A DNA stretch of 9,646 nucleotides. Origin: an uncultured Burkholderiales bacterium. GTDB lineage: Bacteria; Pseudomonadota; Gammaproteobacteria; Burkholderiales; Burkholderiaceae_E. Below the pieces are notes generated by a model. It was given only the letters and a program-made list of their open reading frames with translations. It was not told the DNA's origin and did no database searches. The translations under genes were made by a program, and so were the position numbers. The stretch is taken from assembly GCA_903898725.1 (NCBI GenBank), contig CAIUGQ010000510.1, positions 1 through 9,646 of the forward strand, given 5' to 3'. This document shows, piece after piece, positions 1 through 8,782 of this stretch (position 1 is the stretch's first letter; each line of letters opens with the position of its first letter).

Positions 1-2
1 AG

Positions 3-125
3 GGGGTTGTCTACCGGGACCCGGCCGGGCGGCCCGCCACGATCGAGGTCGGACTCGCGTGGCGGGCCGACGATGCGTCGCCGGCGCTGGCGCGTTTCGT
101 CGACCACTGGGCCGATCCGGGCTGA
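3..125 (+). CDS. C-terminal fragment of a probable LysR-type transcriptional regulator
   Basis: The reading frame is open from the window edge and ends at TGA 123-125, giving 41 residues that begin GVVYRDPAGRPATIEVGLAW and end ARFVDHWADPG. The pattern VVYR...P...(I/L)xVGLAWR.DD.SPALARFVDHW resembles the last beta strand and C-terminal helix of the effector-binding domain of LysR-type regulators, where 'LAWR ... SPALRxFL' is common. The DNA-binding domain lies outside the window, so the target and effector are unknown. The same ending could occur in another periplasmic-binding-fold protein. The gene runs in the same direction as the kinase downstream but is separated from it by 174 bp, so co-transcription is not evident. 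Confidence 0.55.
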   Translation, partial: GVVYRDPAGRPATIEVGLAWRADDASPALARFVDHWADPG

Positions 126-299
126 TCGCCGGCCGCGGCACTCGGGGGCGGCGCGGGGCGTCGGCCGTGTTCCCCTCGGAAAACCCGCAAAAATGGGCCA
201 AATGCCCACAGAGCCTTAGGGTCGGACGTTCCCAGGACAGCTAGGCCGTGCGAGAGTCATAGGGTCGCTCACCCCGATCCCTCTCCGACAGCGCCCCCA
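126..299. other. Intergenic region upstream of the hybrid kinase
   Basis: This 174-bp gap has no convincing ORF. It contains a locally AT-richer patch at about 178-218, unusual for this window, which is where a promoter for the kinase would be expected. I cannot identify a good -35/-10 pair. Two small structures stand out: the inverted repeat TGGGC-CAAAT-GCCCA at 194-208, and two copies of TAGGGTCG at 217-224 and 260-267, 43 bp apart (about four helical turns). Either could be a regulator-binding site, but both are short enough to arise by chance. No Shine-Dalgarno sequence is visible directly before the kinase start. Confidence 0.4.
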
Positions 300-3110
300 G
301 TGCTCCCGCCGATCCCGTCCGACGAAGCGGAACGCCTCGCAGTGCTGCGCGGTCTCGGCATTCTGGATACGGCCCCGGATCCGGCGTTCGACGCGCTGAC
401 GCGGCTGGCAGCGGAGGTGCTCGACACCCCGATCGCCCTGGTCAGCCTCGTCGACGATGCCCGGCAGTGGTTCAAGTCCCGCGTCGGCATGTCGGCCTGC
501 CAGACGCCGCGCGACGATGCGTTCTGTGCCCATGCGATCGCCCAGGACGGCCTGTTCCTGGTCGAGGACGCGCTGGCCGATCCGCGCTTCGCGGACAACC
601 CTCTCGTCCGGGGCGAGCCCCTCATCCGCTTCTACGCCGGCGTGCCGCTGCAGGTGCGGGGGCGCTCGGTCGGCACGCTGTGCGTGATCGACAGCCGGCC
701 CCGCAGCCTCTCGCCTAGAGACCGGTCGGCACTCGAGCGGATCGCCGGTCTGGTCCGTGCGCAGCTGCTGAGGCTCCAGGACGCGGCGGCGGCCGCGCTC
801 GCGCACCAGCGGCTCGCGGACTTCCTGGTCTCGTCGGGCGACTGGCTGTGGGAGACGGCGGGGCTGCGGGTCACCTGGGTGTCGGACAACATCGAGTCCG
901 TGCTCGGCGTCCGGCCGGCCGACTATCGCGGCCATCTGGTGACCGAAGGGCTGCTCGACGACGGTGCCGAGGTCCGCGAGCTCAATGCCCGAGCGCTGGC
1001 GGCGATCCGCGTCCATGCGCCGTTCCGCGACCTTCGCGTGCGCCGCAGCGCCGTCGACGGCGAGCGGGTGGTCGTCAAGAGCGGCGTGCCGGTGCGGGGC
1101 CCGGACGGTGCCTTCGTGGGCTATCGCGGAGTGTCGCGGGACGTGTCCTCGGCCCATGCCGCGGGGCGGCTGGCCGCGCTCGCCGACCGCAGGCTCGCCG
1201 AGGCGATCGAAGCGATCGAGGAGCCGTTCGTCATGACCGATCCGGGCGGTCGGATCGTGCTCGCCAATGCACGCTGGCGCGAGCTGAACCAGCTCGATGG
1301 CCTGCCGTTGCCGCAGCGATGGGACGAGCTGGTGCTGCGCCACCTCGAACAGGGTGTCATCGAGAACGCGCGGGGCCGTGAAGCCGAGTGGCTCACCGAG
1401 CGGACCACCCTGCGCGGCACGCGTCCAGGACCCGTCGAGGTACGGCGTGCGGGTCGCGATTACCTGCTCCGCGATGTCGTGCTGTCCGACGGCAGCTGCG
1501 TCACCGCAGGCCAGGACGTCACCGCGATCCGTGCCGAGCATCGCGCGGCCGTCGACGGCGCCAGCCGGCTGGCGCTCGCGATGTCCACGGCGGGGCTCTC
1601 GATCTGGGAGGCCGATTTCGACAGCGGCGATCTGAGGCGGGTCGGCGATGTGCCGCCCGAGGATCGGTCCCACGAGCCCGTGGTCGACCTGCATGCCTGG
1701 CTGTCGACTGTCGCGGAGCCCGATCGCGAGCGATTGAGGAACGGGCTGCGGGACGTCTGGGAAGGTCGTCTGCCCGTGCTTCGCGACGAGGTGGAGGTGC
1801 TTCGTTCCGAAGAACCCCACCGCGTGTCGCTCGCCGTCGTGCTCGAGACGGCCCGGCCCGATCGGCCGCGTCGGCTGGTCACGGTACGGCGCGACGTCAC
1901 CGCGCTGCGGCGCGCCGAGGAGGCCGAGCGGCTCAAGACCGCGGCCGACCTCGCCAACCGTGCCAAGTCCGAGTTCCTCTCGCGCGTCGGGCACGAACTG
2001 CGCACCCCGCTCAACGCGATCCGCGGCCTCGCCCAGGTGATGCAGCGCGAAGCCGGGGAGAGCGCCTCCTCGCGCCAGACGATGGTCGGTCATGTCGTCA
2101 CCGCCAGCGAGCATCTCGCGGCGCTGCTCGACGACCTGCTCGACATGTCCCAGGTCGAGGCCGGCCGGCTGACCATCCGCAGCGAGCCCGTCCCGGTCGC
2201 CGCCGTCGTCCGCGACTGTCTGCGGATGATCGCGCCGCAGGCGGCGGGCCACGGCATCGCGCTCGAGAGCGGGCGCGTGCCCGAGGGCCTGCGCGTGATG
2301 GCCGATGCGACGCGGCTGCGGCAGATCCTGCTGAACCTCGCCTCCAATGCGGTCAAGTACAACCGGCCGCAGGGTCGGGTGCGGCTCGAGGCCGAGGGCG
2401 ACCTCGGCGACGGCTTCGCCCAGGTCTCGGTGATCGACACCGGTCCGGGCCTGACGCCCGACGAGGTGTCGCGCGTGTTCCGCCCCTTCGAGCGGCTCGC
2501 CCGTGCGGACGGATCGAACCCGGAGGGGCTCGGCCTCGGTCTGTCGATCGCCCAGGGCCTCGCCCACGCGATGGGCGGCTCGATCGAGGTCGACAGCGAG
2601 CCCGGCCGGGGCACCCGCTTCACCGTGCACCTGCCGGCCGCGCCCGTCCTCCCGCTCGAGACCGCGGTGCGCCTGCCCCTGGCCGAACCGGCTGCGGACC
2701 CGCCGCCGGCGCCACCGCGGCGCGTGATGTACGTGGAGGACAACCGGCTCAACGGACTGCTGATGACGCAGATCGCGCGGCAGGTCGACGGCGTGTCGAT
2801 GCAGGTCGTCGAGAGCGGCGAGGAGGCCCTCGAGACGATCGGCGACTTCGCGCCGGACCTGCTGCTCCTCGATCACGATCTGCCCGGCATCGACGGACTC
2901 GAGGTGCAGCGGCGCCTGAAGCAGGACCCGCGCTGGGCGACGCTTCGGATCGTGCTCGTCTCGGCCGACGCCAACGCCGAGAGCATCGCCCGCGCGCGGG
3001 CGCTCGGCTTCGACGACTACTGGGTCAAGCCGCTCGACGTCGCCCGGGTCATCGACACGCTGGGCGGTCCGCCGGGCGTGCTCCGCCAGGACCTGCCCGC
3101 CGGCGCCTGA
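300..3110 (+). CDS. Soluble hybrid sensor histidine kinase (GAF-PAS-PAS-(PAS)-HisKA-HATPase-REC)
   Basis: The 936-residue protein has no membrane segment or signal peptide, so it should sense a cytoplasmic signal. Domains: GAF at about 25-160 (FCAHAI and DPRFADNPLV...IRFYAGVPL pattern); PAS at about 172-290; PAS at about 298-412; a degenerate PAS-like segment at about 421-540; HisKA at about 553-622, with phosphoacceptor His565 in GHELRTPLNAIRG; HATPase at about 665-780, with N box Asn683, G1 box DTGPG (713-717) and G2 box GLGLGL (743-748). A Pro/Ala-rich linker (about 780-806) leads to a REC domain (807-922) with Glu813/Asp814, phosphoacceptor Asp858, Ser888 and Lys910. All catalytic residues are present. 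The start is GTG at 300: no ATG lies upstream in frame, and 'MLPPIPSDEAERLAVLRGLGILDT' matches the usual N-terminus of this GAF-kinase type. No HPt domain or separate response regulator is in the window, so its output is unknown. It may be its own operon. Confidence 0.9.
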   Translation: MLPPIPSDEAERLAVLRGLGILDTAPDPAFDALTRLAAEVLDTPIALVSLVDDARQWFKSRVGMSACQTPRDDAFCAHAIAQDGLFLVEDALADPRFADNPLVRGEPLIRFYAGVPLQVRGRSVGTLCVIDSRPRSLSPRDRSALERIAGLVRAQLLRLQDAAAAALAHQRLADFLVSSGDWLWETAGLRVTWVSDNIESVLGVRPADYRGHLVTEGLLDDGAEVRELNARALAAIRVHAPFRDLRVRRSAVDGERVVVKSGVPVRGPDGAFVGYRGVSRDVSSAHAAGRLAALADRRLAEAIEAIEEPFVMTDPGGRIVLANARWRELNQLDGLPLPQRWDELVLRHLEQGVIENARGREAEWLTERTTLRGTRPGPVEVRRAGRDYLLRDVVLSDGSCVTAGQDVTAIRAEHRAAVDGASRLALAMSTAGLSIWEADFDSGDLRRVGDVPPEDRSHEPVVDLHAWLSTVAEPDRERLRNGLRDVWEGRLPVLRDEVEVLRSEEPHRVSLAVVLETARPDRPRRLVTVRRDVTALRRAEEAERLKTAADLANRAKSEFLSRVGHELRTPLNAIRGLAQVMQREAGESASSRQTMVGHVVTASEHLAALLDDLLDMSQVEAGRLTIRSEPVPVAAVVRDCLRMIAPQAAGHGIALESGRVPEGLRVMADATRLRQILLNLASNAVKYNRPQGRVRLEAEGDLGDGFAQVSVIDTGPGLTPDEVSRVFRPFERLARADGSNPEGLGLGLSIAQGLAHAMGGSIEVDSEPGRGTRFTVHLPAAPVLPLETAVRLPLAEPAADPPPAPPRRVMYVEDNRLNGLLMTQIARQVDGVSMQVVESGEEALETIGDFAPDLLLLDHDLPGIDGLEVQRRLKQDPRWATLRIVLVSADANAESIARARALGFDDYWVKPLDVARVIDTLGGPPGVLRQDLPAGA

Positions 3111-3122
3111 GGCCCTCGAGCG

Positions 3123-3136
3123 CGGTCCTCGGACCG
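3123..3136. terminator. Small GC hairpin after the kinase gene (weak terminator candidate)
   Basis: CGGTCC-TC-GGACCG is a perfect inverted repeat 12 bp after the kinase stop codon. It folds as a 5-bp stem with a 4-nt CTCG loop. No T-tract follows, so it would be a poor intrinsic terminator. The position between kinase and lgt is the only supporting context. Confidence 0.25.
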
Positions 3137-3147
3137 GCGACGACTCG

Positions 3148-3156
3148 TGTGACAAT
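3148..3156 (+). promoter_or_regulatory. Possible extended -10 promoter for lgt
   Basis: TGT followed by GACAAT (3151-3156) fits an extended -10 element, TGn plus a hexamer with four of six matches to TATAAT. It lies about 70 bp before the lgt start codon in the only gap between kinase and lgt. The -35 position at 17-bp spacing (3128-3133, CTCGGA) does not resemble TTGACA, so the call rests on the extended -10 alone. A promoter here would let lgt and the genes after it be expressed independently of the kinase. Confidence 0.3.
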
Positions 3157-3194
3157 GCGGGCGGTCCGGCGCCTCGTGCCCGGCGTGCCCCGCG

Positions 3195-3217
3195 AGTCCT
3201 GCAAGTCCTGCAAGTCC
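3195..3217. repeat. Short tandem repeat, 9-bp unit AGTCCTGCA, in the lgt leader
   Basis: Two perfect copies of AGTCCTGCA (3195-3203, 3204-3212) and a partial third copy (AGTCC, 3213-3217) sit immediately before the lgt start codon. The repeat takes the place where a Shine-Dalgarno would be expected, and no purine-rich SD is visible. The unit length is a multiple of three and lies outside the chosen coding region, so copy-number change would alter only the leader. Confidence 0.7.
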
Positions 3218-3224
3218 CCCGTTG

Positions 3225-4043
3225 ATGCTGATCCATCCCGATTTCGATCCGGTCGCGCTGCAGCTCGGTCCGCTGGCCATCCGCTGGTACGGGCTGATGT
3301 ACCTGGTCGCGTTCGCCGCGTTCTACCTGCTCGGCCGCTGGCGCGTGACCCGGACCCACTACGGACCGGGGACCGGCCTGAAGCCCTCCGACGTCGAGGA
3401 CCTGCTGTTCCACGGCGTGCTCGGCGTGGTGCTGGGCGGGCGCCTGGGCTACGTGCTGTTCTACAAGCCCGGCTACTACCTGCAGCATCCGCTCGAAGTG
3501 CTGGCGGTGTGGCAGGGCGGCATGTCCTTCCACGGGGGCCTGGTGGGCGTGCTGTTCGCCTGCGCCTGGTTTGCGCGGCGCCGCGGCCTGCCGTTCCTGA
3601 CACTGATGGACTTTGTCGCGCCGCTGGTCCCGGTCGGTCTGGCCACTGGCCGGATGGGCAACTTCATCAACGGCGAGCTCTGGGGCCGCGCGACCGACCT
3701 GCCGTGGGCGATGGTCTTCCCGCAGTCGGGCACCGCCGTGGCGCGACATCCGTCTCAGCTCTACCAGTTCGCCGGCGAGGGGCTGCTGCTGTTCGCCGTC
3801 CTGTGGTGGTTCTCGTCCCGCCCGCGGCCGATCGGACGGGTGTCCGGCCTGTTCCTGGTCGGCTACGGGCTGCTCCGGTTCCTCGCCGAGTTCGCACGCG
3901 AACCCGACGCCTTCCTCGGCCTGCTGGCGGGCGGCCTCACGATGGGGCAGCTGCTGTCGCTGCCGATGGTCGCGGCCGGCCTCTGGCTGATGCTGCGGGC
4001 TGCGCCGCCGGCGCACGTCGCGGTGCCCCAGGCGCCGCGCTGA
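3225..4043 (+). CDS. lgt: Phosphatidylglycerol--prolipoprotein diacylglyceryl transferase Lgt
   Basis: Lgt transfers diacylglycerol from phosphatidylglycerol to the lipobox cysteine of prolipoproteins, the first step of lipoprotein maturation in the inner membrane. The 272-residue protein carries the family signature GRMGNFINGELWG at 142-154. It has SFHGGLVG with His103, and Arg143 in the signature; both numbers coincide with essential residues of E. coli Lgt. It also has HPSQLY (175-180) and the late RFLAEFAREPD segment (about 218-228) that carries another conserved arginine. Several hydrophobic segments alternate with these motifs, as expected for a seven-helix membrane protein. I prefer ATG at 3225 (MLIHPDFDPVALQLGPLAIRWYG, the standard N-terminus) over the adjacent in-frame TTG at 3222. 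The gene is complete. The SDR gene follows 41 bp downstream, so transcription may continue into the malonate genes, although Lgt has no functional link to them. Confidence 0.97.
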   Translation: MLIHPDFDPVALQLGPLAIRWYGLMYLVAFAAFYLLGRWRVTRTHYGPGTGLKPSDVEDLLFHGVLGVVLGGRLGYVLFYKPGYYLQHPLEVLAVWQGGMSFHGGLVGVLFACAWFARRRGLPFLTLMDFVAPLVPVGLATGRMGNFINGELWGRATDLPWAMVFPQSGTAVARHPSQLYQFAGEGLLLFAVLWWFSSRPRPIGRVSGLFLVGYGLLRFLAEFAREPDAFLGLLAGGLTMGQLLSLPMVAAGLWLMLRAAPPAHVAVPQAPR

Positions 4044-4084
4044 CCCTGCGCAAACGGGTCACCCTTGAACAACGTCCCGATCTC

Positions 4085-4834
4085 ATGACCGACTCCACCG
4101 ACCCCCTGGACTTCACCGGCCGCCGCGTCCTCGTCGTGGGCGGCTCCTCCGGCATCGGCAACGGCATCGCACGCGCCTTCCTGGCCCGCGGCGCCTCGGT
4201 CGCCGTCTGGGGTACGCGTGCATCGCCGGCCGACTACGCGAACGAGGCCGGCTCGGACCTCGCGGGACTCGACTACGCGCAGGTCGACGTCGCCGACGAC
4301 GAGGCCGTCGCCCGCGCGGCCGAGGCGATCGCCGCGCTCGACGTGCTGGTGCTGTCGCAGGGCATCGTCAAGTACCGTCGCGGCGAGTATGCGATGCCGG
4401 GGTTCCGCACGGTGCTCGACGTGAACCTCACCAGCGTGATGGCCTGCTGCACGGCCTTCCACGGCAAGCTCAAGGCCGCCGCCGGCAGTGCGATCGTCGT
4501 GAGCTCGACGGCCGCCTTCCATGCGACCCGCGGCAATCCCGCCTATGCGGCGTCCAAGGCCGGCGCGGTCGGCCTGGTCCGCACGCTCGGCGACGCCTGG
4601 GCGGCGGACGGCGTGCGCGTCAACGGCATCGCGCCGGGCTTCGTCGCCACCAAGATGACCGAGGTCACCACGAAGGATCCGAACCGACTGGCGGGTGCAC
4701 TGCAGCGGATCCCGCTCGGTCGGCTCGGCACCCCGCAGGACATGGCGGGCGTCGCGCTGTTCCTCGCGTCGCCGCTGGCGGCCTATGTGATCGGCCAGAC
4801 GATTCCTGTCGACGGCGGACTGCTGCTCGGCTGA
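4085..4834 (+). CDS. Short-chain dehydrogenase/reductase (SDR), FabG-like
   Basis: This 249-residue classical SDR would oxidise or reduce a hydroxyl/carbonyl group using NAD(H) or NADP(H). The Rossmann cofactor motif GGSSGIG lies at 19-25. Catalytic residues are Asn114 (DVNLTS), Ser141 (VVSSTAAF), Tyr154 and Lys158 (YAASKAG). The C-terminal segment IPLGRLGTPQDMAG...GQTIPVDGG (209-245) is typical of FabG-like enzymes. The usual NNAG motif after strand 4 is replaced by LSQG at 90-93, which is unusual but keeps the last glycine. ATG 4085 is chosen because the Rossmann fold begins about 13 residues later; no clear SD precedes it. The gene lies between lgt and malonyl-CoA decarboxylase in the same direction. 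It may act on a malonate-related 3-oxo or 3-hydroxy acid, but the substrate is an inference from position only. Confidence 0.88.
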   Translation: MTDSTDPLDFTGRRVLVVGGSSGIGNGIARAFLARGASVAVWGTRASPADYANEAGSDLAGLDYAQVDVADDEAVARAAEAIAALDVLVLSQGIVKYRRGEYAMPGFRTVLDVNLTSVMACCTAFHGKLKAAAGSAIVVSSTAAFHATRGNPAYAASKAGAVGLVRTLGDAWAADGVRVNGIAPGFVATKMTEVTTKDPNRLAGALQRIPLGRLGTPQDMAGVALFLASPLAAYVIGQTIPVDGGLLLG

Positions 4835-4841
4835 CGGGGCA

Positions 4842-4858
4842 CGGGCGAGCGGCGCCCG
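4842..4858. terminator. GC hairpin between the SDR and malonyl-CoA decarboxylase genes
   Basis: CGGGCG-AGCGG-CGCCCG forms a perfect 6-bp stem with a 5-nt loop, starting 8 bp after the SDR stop. It is followed by seven C residues (4860-4866) and not by a T-tract. It may attenuate transcription or protect an mRNA end, but a functional intrinsic terminator is doubtful. Confidence 0.3.
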
Positions 4859-4886
4859 ACCCCCCCTTGTTCGAAACGAGGCGACG

Positions 4887-6221
4887 ATGCTCGACGTGAT
4901 CAGGAACCTCAGACGCGACGGCACCGACCGCGACGACGTCTGGAAGCTCGCCCATGCCTGCCGGCAGCTGCTGACCGAGCGCGGCGAGTCGAACAGCCGC
5001 GCACTCGCCGGAGCGGCGATCGAGCGCTGGCGAAAGCTCGACGCCGATGGCATGCACCGGTTCTTCAAGGTGCTCGCGGCGGACTTCGACCCCGACCCGG
5101 GCGAGGTGCTCCGGCTCGCCGAGAACTATGCGGTGAGCCGCTCGCCCGACAACCTCGTGAAGCTCGCGCGGGCCGCGGAGCCGCCCCGGCAGGAACTGCT
5201 GCGCCGGCTCAATCGGGCCGACGGCGGTACCGCGAGCATCGTCCAGATGCGCTCGCGACTGCTCGACCGGCTGCGCCAGGACCGCTCGCTCAAGGCCGTC
5301 GACGCCGACTTCCAGCATCTGCTGTCGTCCTGGTTCAACCCCGGGTTCCTGAAGCTCGTGCAGGTCGACTGGAGTTCGCCCGCGGCGCTCCTCGAGCGCA
5401 TCATCCACCACGAAGCCGTCCACGAGATCGACGGCTGGAACGACCTGCGCCGACGGCTCGAACCGGACCGCCGCTGCTTCGCGTTCTTCCACCCGGTGCT
5501 GCCCGACGAGCCGCTGATCTTCGTCGAGATCGCGCTGCTGTCGGCGATGCCGGGCGCCATCGCGCCACTGCTCGACCGCAGCGGCCCGTCGAACGTGGAC
5601 CCCGCGTCGTTCAAGGTCGCGGTGTTCTATTCGATCTCGAACTGCCAGCCCGGTCTGCGCGGCATCAACCTCGGCAACTTCCTGATCAAGCAAGTCGCCG
5701 AACGTCTGCAGAGCGAGTTCCCCAAGCTGCGCACCTTCTGCACGCTGTCGCCGATCCCCGGGTTCGCCGCCTGGCTGACCCGTGCGAACGTCGAGTCGCT
5801 CGGGGCGCCGCGGATGCGCACCACGAACCGTCGTGCGCTGCAGGACGCGCTCGCCGGTCTGCGCGCGCGGCACGGCGCCGACCTCTCCGGGCTGCTGCCG
5901 CAGCCCGGGAGCGCCGCGCCGCTCGCGCCCGCCGACGACGAGGCCGACCGCGCGGCGCTGTCTGCGCTGTGCGCGCACTACCTCGTGCACCGGACCGCCA
6001 CCGAGGCGCCCGAGGCCGACCCGGTCGGGCGCTTCCACCTGAACAACGGCGCGAGGCTGCAGCGGATCAATGCCGCGGGCGACCTCTCTCGAAAGGGCCT
6101 GAAGCAATCGTTCGGGATGATGGTGAACTACCTGTACGATCTCGACGAGATCGAGGCCAACCATGAAAAGTTCATGCATGGCGAGGTCGCGGCGGCACGC
6201 GCGGTCCTCTCCCTGATGTGA
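4887..6221 (+). CDS. matA: Malonyl-CoA decarboxylase (MatA/MCD family)
   Basis: The enzyme decarboxylates malonyl-CoA to acetyl-CoA and CO2 in the cytoplasm, the second step of malonate use. The 444-residue protein has a helical N-terminal part (about 1-150) and a C-terminal catalytic part of the GNAT-like fold known for this family. Family blocks visible are HHEAVHEIDGW (174-184), FFHPVLPDEPLIFVEIAL (200-217), VFYSISNCQPGLRGINLGNFLIKQV (246-270), FCTLSPIPGF (284-293), DPVGRFHLNNGARLQRIN (378-395) and KQSFGMMVNYLYDLD (406-420). Ser288 and His384 align by motif with the catalytic Ser and His described for human MCD. A GAGG-like SD (CGAGG, 4878-4882) precedes ATG 4887 at 4-bp spacing. The stretch at about 335-375 between catalytic blocks is Ala/Pro-rich and poorly conserved in appearance. 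The receptor gene begins 19 bp downstream, and MatB, which supplies the substrate, follows it, indicating one transcription unit. Confidence 0.95.
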   Translation: MLDVIRNLRRDGTDRDDVWKLAHACRQLLTERGESNSRALAGAAIERWRKLDADGMHRFFKVLAADFDPDPGEVLRLAENYAVSRSPDNLVKLARAAEPPRQELLRRLNRADGGTASIVQMRSRLLDRLRQDRSLKAVDADFQHLLSSWFNPGFLKLVQVDWSSPAALLERIIHHEAVHEIDGWNDLRRRLEPDRRCFAFFHPVLPDEPLIFVEIALLSAMPGAIAPLLDRSGPSNVDPASFKVAVFYSISNCQPGLRGINLGNFLIKQVAERLQSEFPKLRTFCTLSPIPGFAAWLTRANVESLGAPRMRTTNRRALQDALAGLRARHGADLSGLLPQPGSAAPLAPADDEADRAALSALCAHYLVHRTATEAPEADPVGRFHLNNGARLQRINAAGDLSRKGLKQSFGMMVNYLYDLDEIEANHEKFMHGEVAAARAVLSLM

Positions 6222-6240
6222 ACGACACCGGAGACGACCG

Positions 6241-7236
6241 ATGACCCTGACCTTCCGCCCCGCACGGCGGCGCGGGCTGATCGCCTGCGCGGCTGCAGCC
6301 GCTTCCATGACGCCCGCCGCCGCGTTCGCGCAGGCCGGCTGGCCCAACAAGCCGATCCGCATGATCGTGCCGTTCCCGCCGGGGGGCGGTACCGATGCGT
6401 TCGCGCGGCCGCTGTCGAAGGTGCTGACCGCCCAGCTCGGCCAGCCGATCCTGATCGACAACCGAGGCGGCGCGGGCGGCACGCTCGGCGCGGAGCTCGC
6501 GGCGAAGTCCGCGCCCGACGGCTACACCTTCCTGGTCGGTGCGATCCACCATGCGATCGCGCCCAGCATGTATCCCAAGCTCGGGTACGACCTGCAGAAG
6601 GACCTGGTGCCGGTCACGGTGCTGTCCTACGTGCCGAACGTGCTCGTCGTCAATCCGCAGCGCCTGCCCGTCAAGACCTACGACGAGTTCTTCAAGTACC
6701 TCAAGGCCAATCCGGGCAAGCTCAACTACGGCTCGGCGGGCAACGGCACCTCGCATCACCTGACGGTCGAGCTCTACAAGACCCTCACCCGCACCTTCGT
6801 CACCCACATCCCGTACCGCGGCGCGGGTCCGGCGCTGCAGGACCTGCTCGCCGGCCAGGTCGACCTGATGTTCGACGGACTGGGCAGCGCCATGCCGCAC
6901 ATCAAGGCCGGCAAGCTCGTGCCCCTCGCCGTCACCAGCGAGAAGCGCTCGTTCGCGCTGCCCGACGTGCCCACCCTCGCCGAGACCGGCGTCAAGGGCT
7001 ACGACGCGCGCACCTGGTATGCGATCTGGGCACCGGCGGGCACGCCGCGCGACATCGTCGTCCGCATGCAGCAGGAGGTGGCGCGGGCACTCGCCGGTAC
7101 CGAACTCAAGGACACCTGGTATGCGCTCGGTGCCGAGGCCGGCGGCCAGACGCCCGAGCTCATGCAGCAGTTCGTCACCGCCGAGATCGCGAAGTGGGCG
7201 AAGGCCGTCAAGGACTCCGGCGCCAAGCTCGACTGA
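6241..7236 (+). CDS. Bug/TctC-family periplasmic tripartite tricarboxylate transporter receptor, probably for malonate
   Basis: Bug proteins are periplasmic binding proteins, greatly expanded in Burkholderiales, that mostly bind small carboxylates and can pass them to TctAB permeases. The 331-residue precursor starts with a signal peptide: basic MTLTFRPARRR, an Ala-rich hydrophobic stretch, and a likely cleavage after AFA at about residue 30. RRRGLI is also weakly Tat-like. Family motifs follow: IVPFPPGGGTDAFAR (42-56), IDNRGGAGGTLGAE (72-85), YGSAGNGTSHHL (163-174) and HIPYRGAGPALQDLLAGQVDLMFD (189-212). An SD-like CGGAGA (6229-6234) precedes the start. The position between malonyl-CoA decarboxylase (19 bp before) and MatB (37 bp after) suggests that malonate is the ligand, an inference from context. 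No TctA or TctB gene lies in the window, so the receptor would need a permease encoded elsewhere, or may act in sensing. Confidence 0.93.
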   Translation: MTLTFRPARRRGLIACAAAAASMTPAAAFAQAGWPNKPIRMIVPFPPGGGTDAFARPLSKVLTAQLGQPILIDNRGGAGGTLGAELAAKSAPDGYTFLVGAIHHAIAPSMYPKLGYDLQKDLVPVTVLSYVPNVLVVNPQRLPVKTYDEFFKYLKANPGKLNYGSAGNGTSHHLTVELYKTLTRTFVTHIPYRGAGPALQDLLAGQVDLMFDGLGSAMPHIKAGKLVPLAVTSEKRSFALPDVPTLAETGVKGYDARTWYAIWAPAGTPRDIVVRMQQEVARALAGTELKDTWYALGAEAGGQTPELMQQFVTAEIAKWAKAVKDSGAKLD

Positions 7237-7273
7237 TCCGCAGCCCCCAGCCCTTGCCCGAGACGGCGCTCCC

Positions 7274-8782
<1,509 letters not shown>

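Noticed and set aside
7..244. Two small + strand open frames at the left edge (70 and 61 codons).
   Set aside because: They overlap the end of the LysR-like gene in other registers, are Arg/Gly/Pro-rich and have no SD.
216..4016. Very long antisense open frame (about 1266 codons) on the - strand.
   Set aside because: It lies opposite the kinase and lgt, whose domains are clear. Its translation is low-complexity and rich in Arg, Gln, His and Glu, as expected when a G/C-biased third codon position is read in antisense. No domain is recognisable.
4064..4069. TTGAAC before the SDR start as a -35 box.
   Set aside because: Only 15 bp separate it from the ATG, leaving no room for a -10 element and a transcription start upstream of the start codon.
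1388..4084. Open + strand frame running through the kinase and lgt in another register before joining the SDR frame.
   Set aside because: Upstream of ATG 4085 the translation is Arg/Ala/Gly/Pro-rich and shows no family. The SDR fold starts normally at 4085, so this is an open shadow frame and not a fusion or an N-terminal extension.
4665..6482. Long - strand open frame opposite malonyl-CoA decarboxylase (605 codons).
   Set aside because: It is the antisense of a strongly supported gene with low-complexity translation and no motif.
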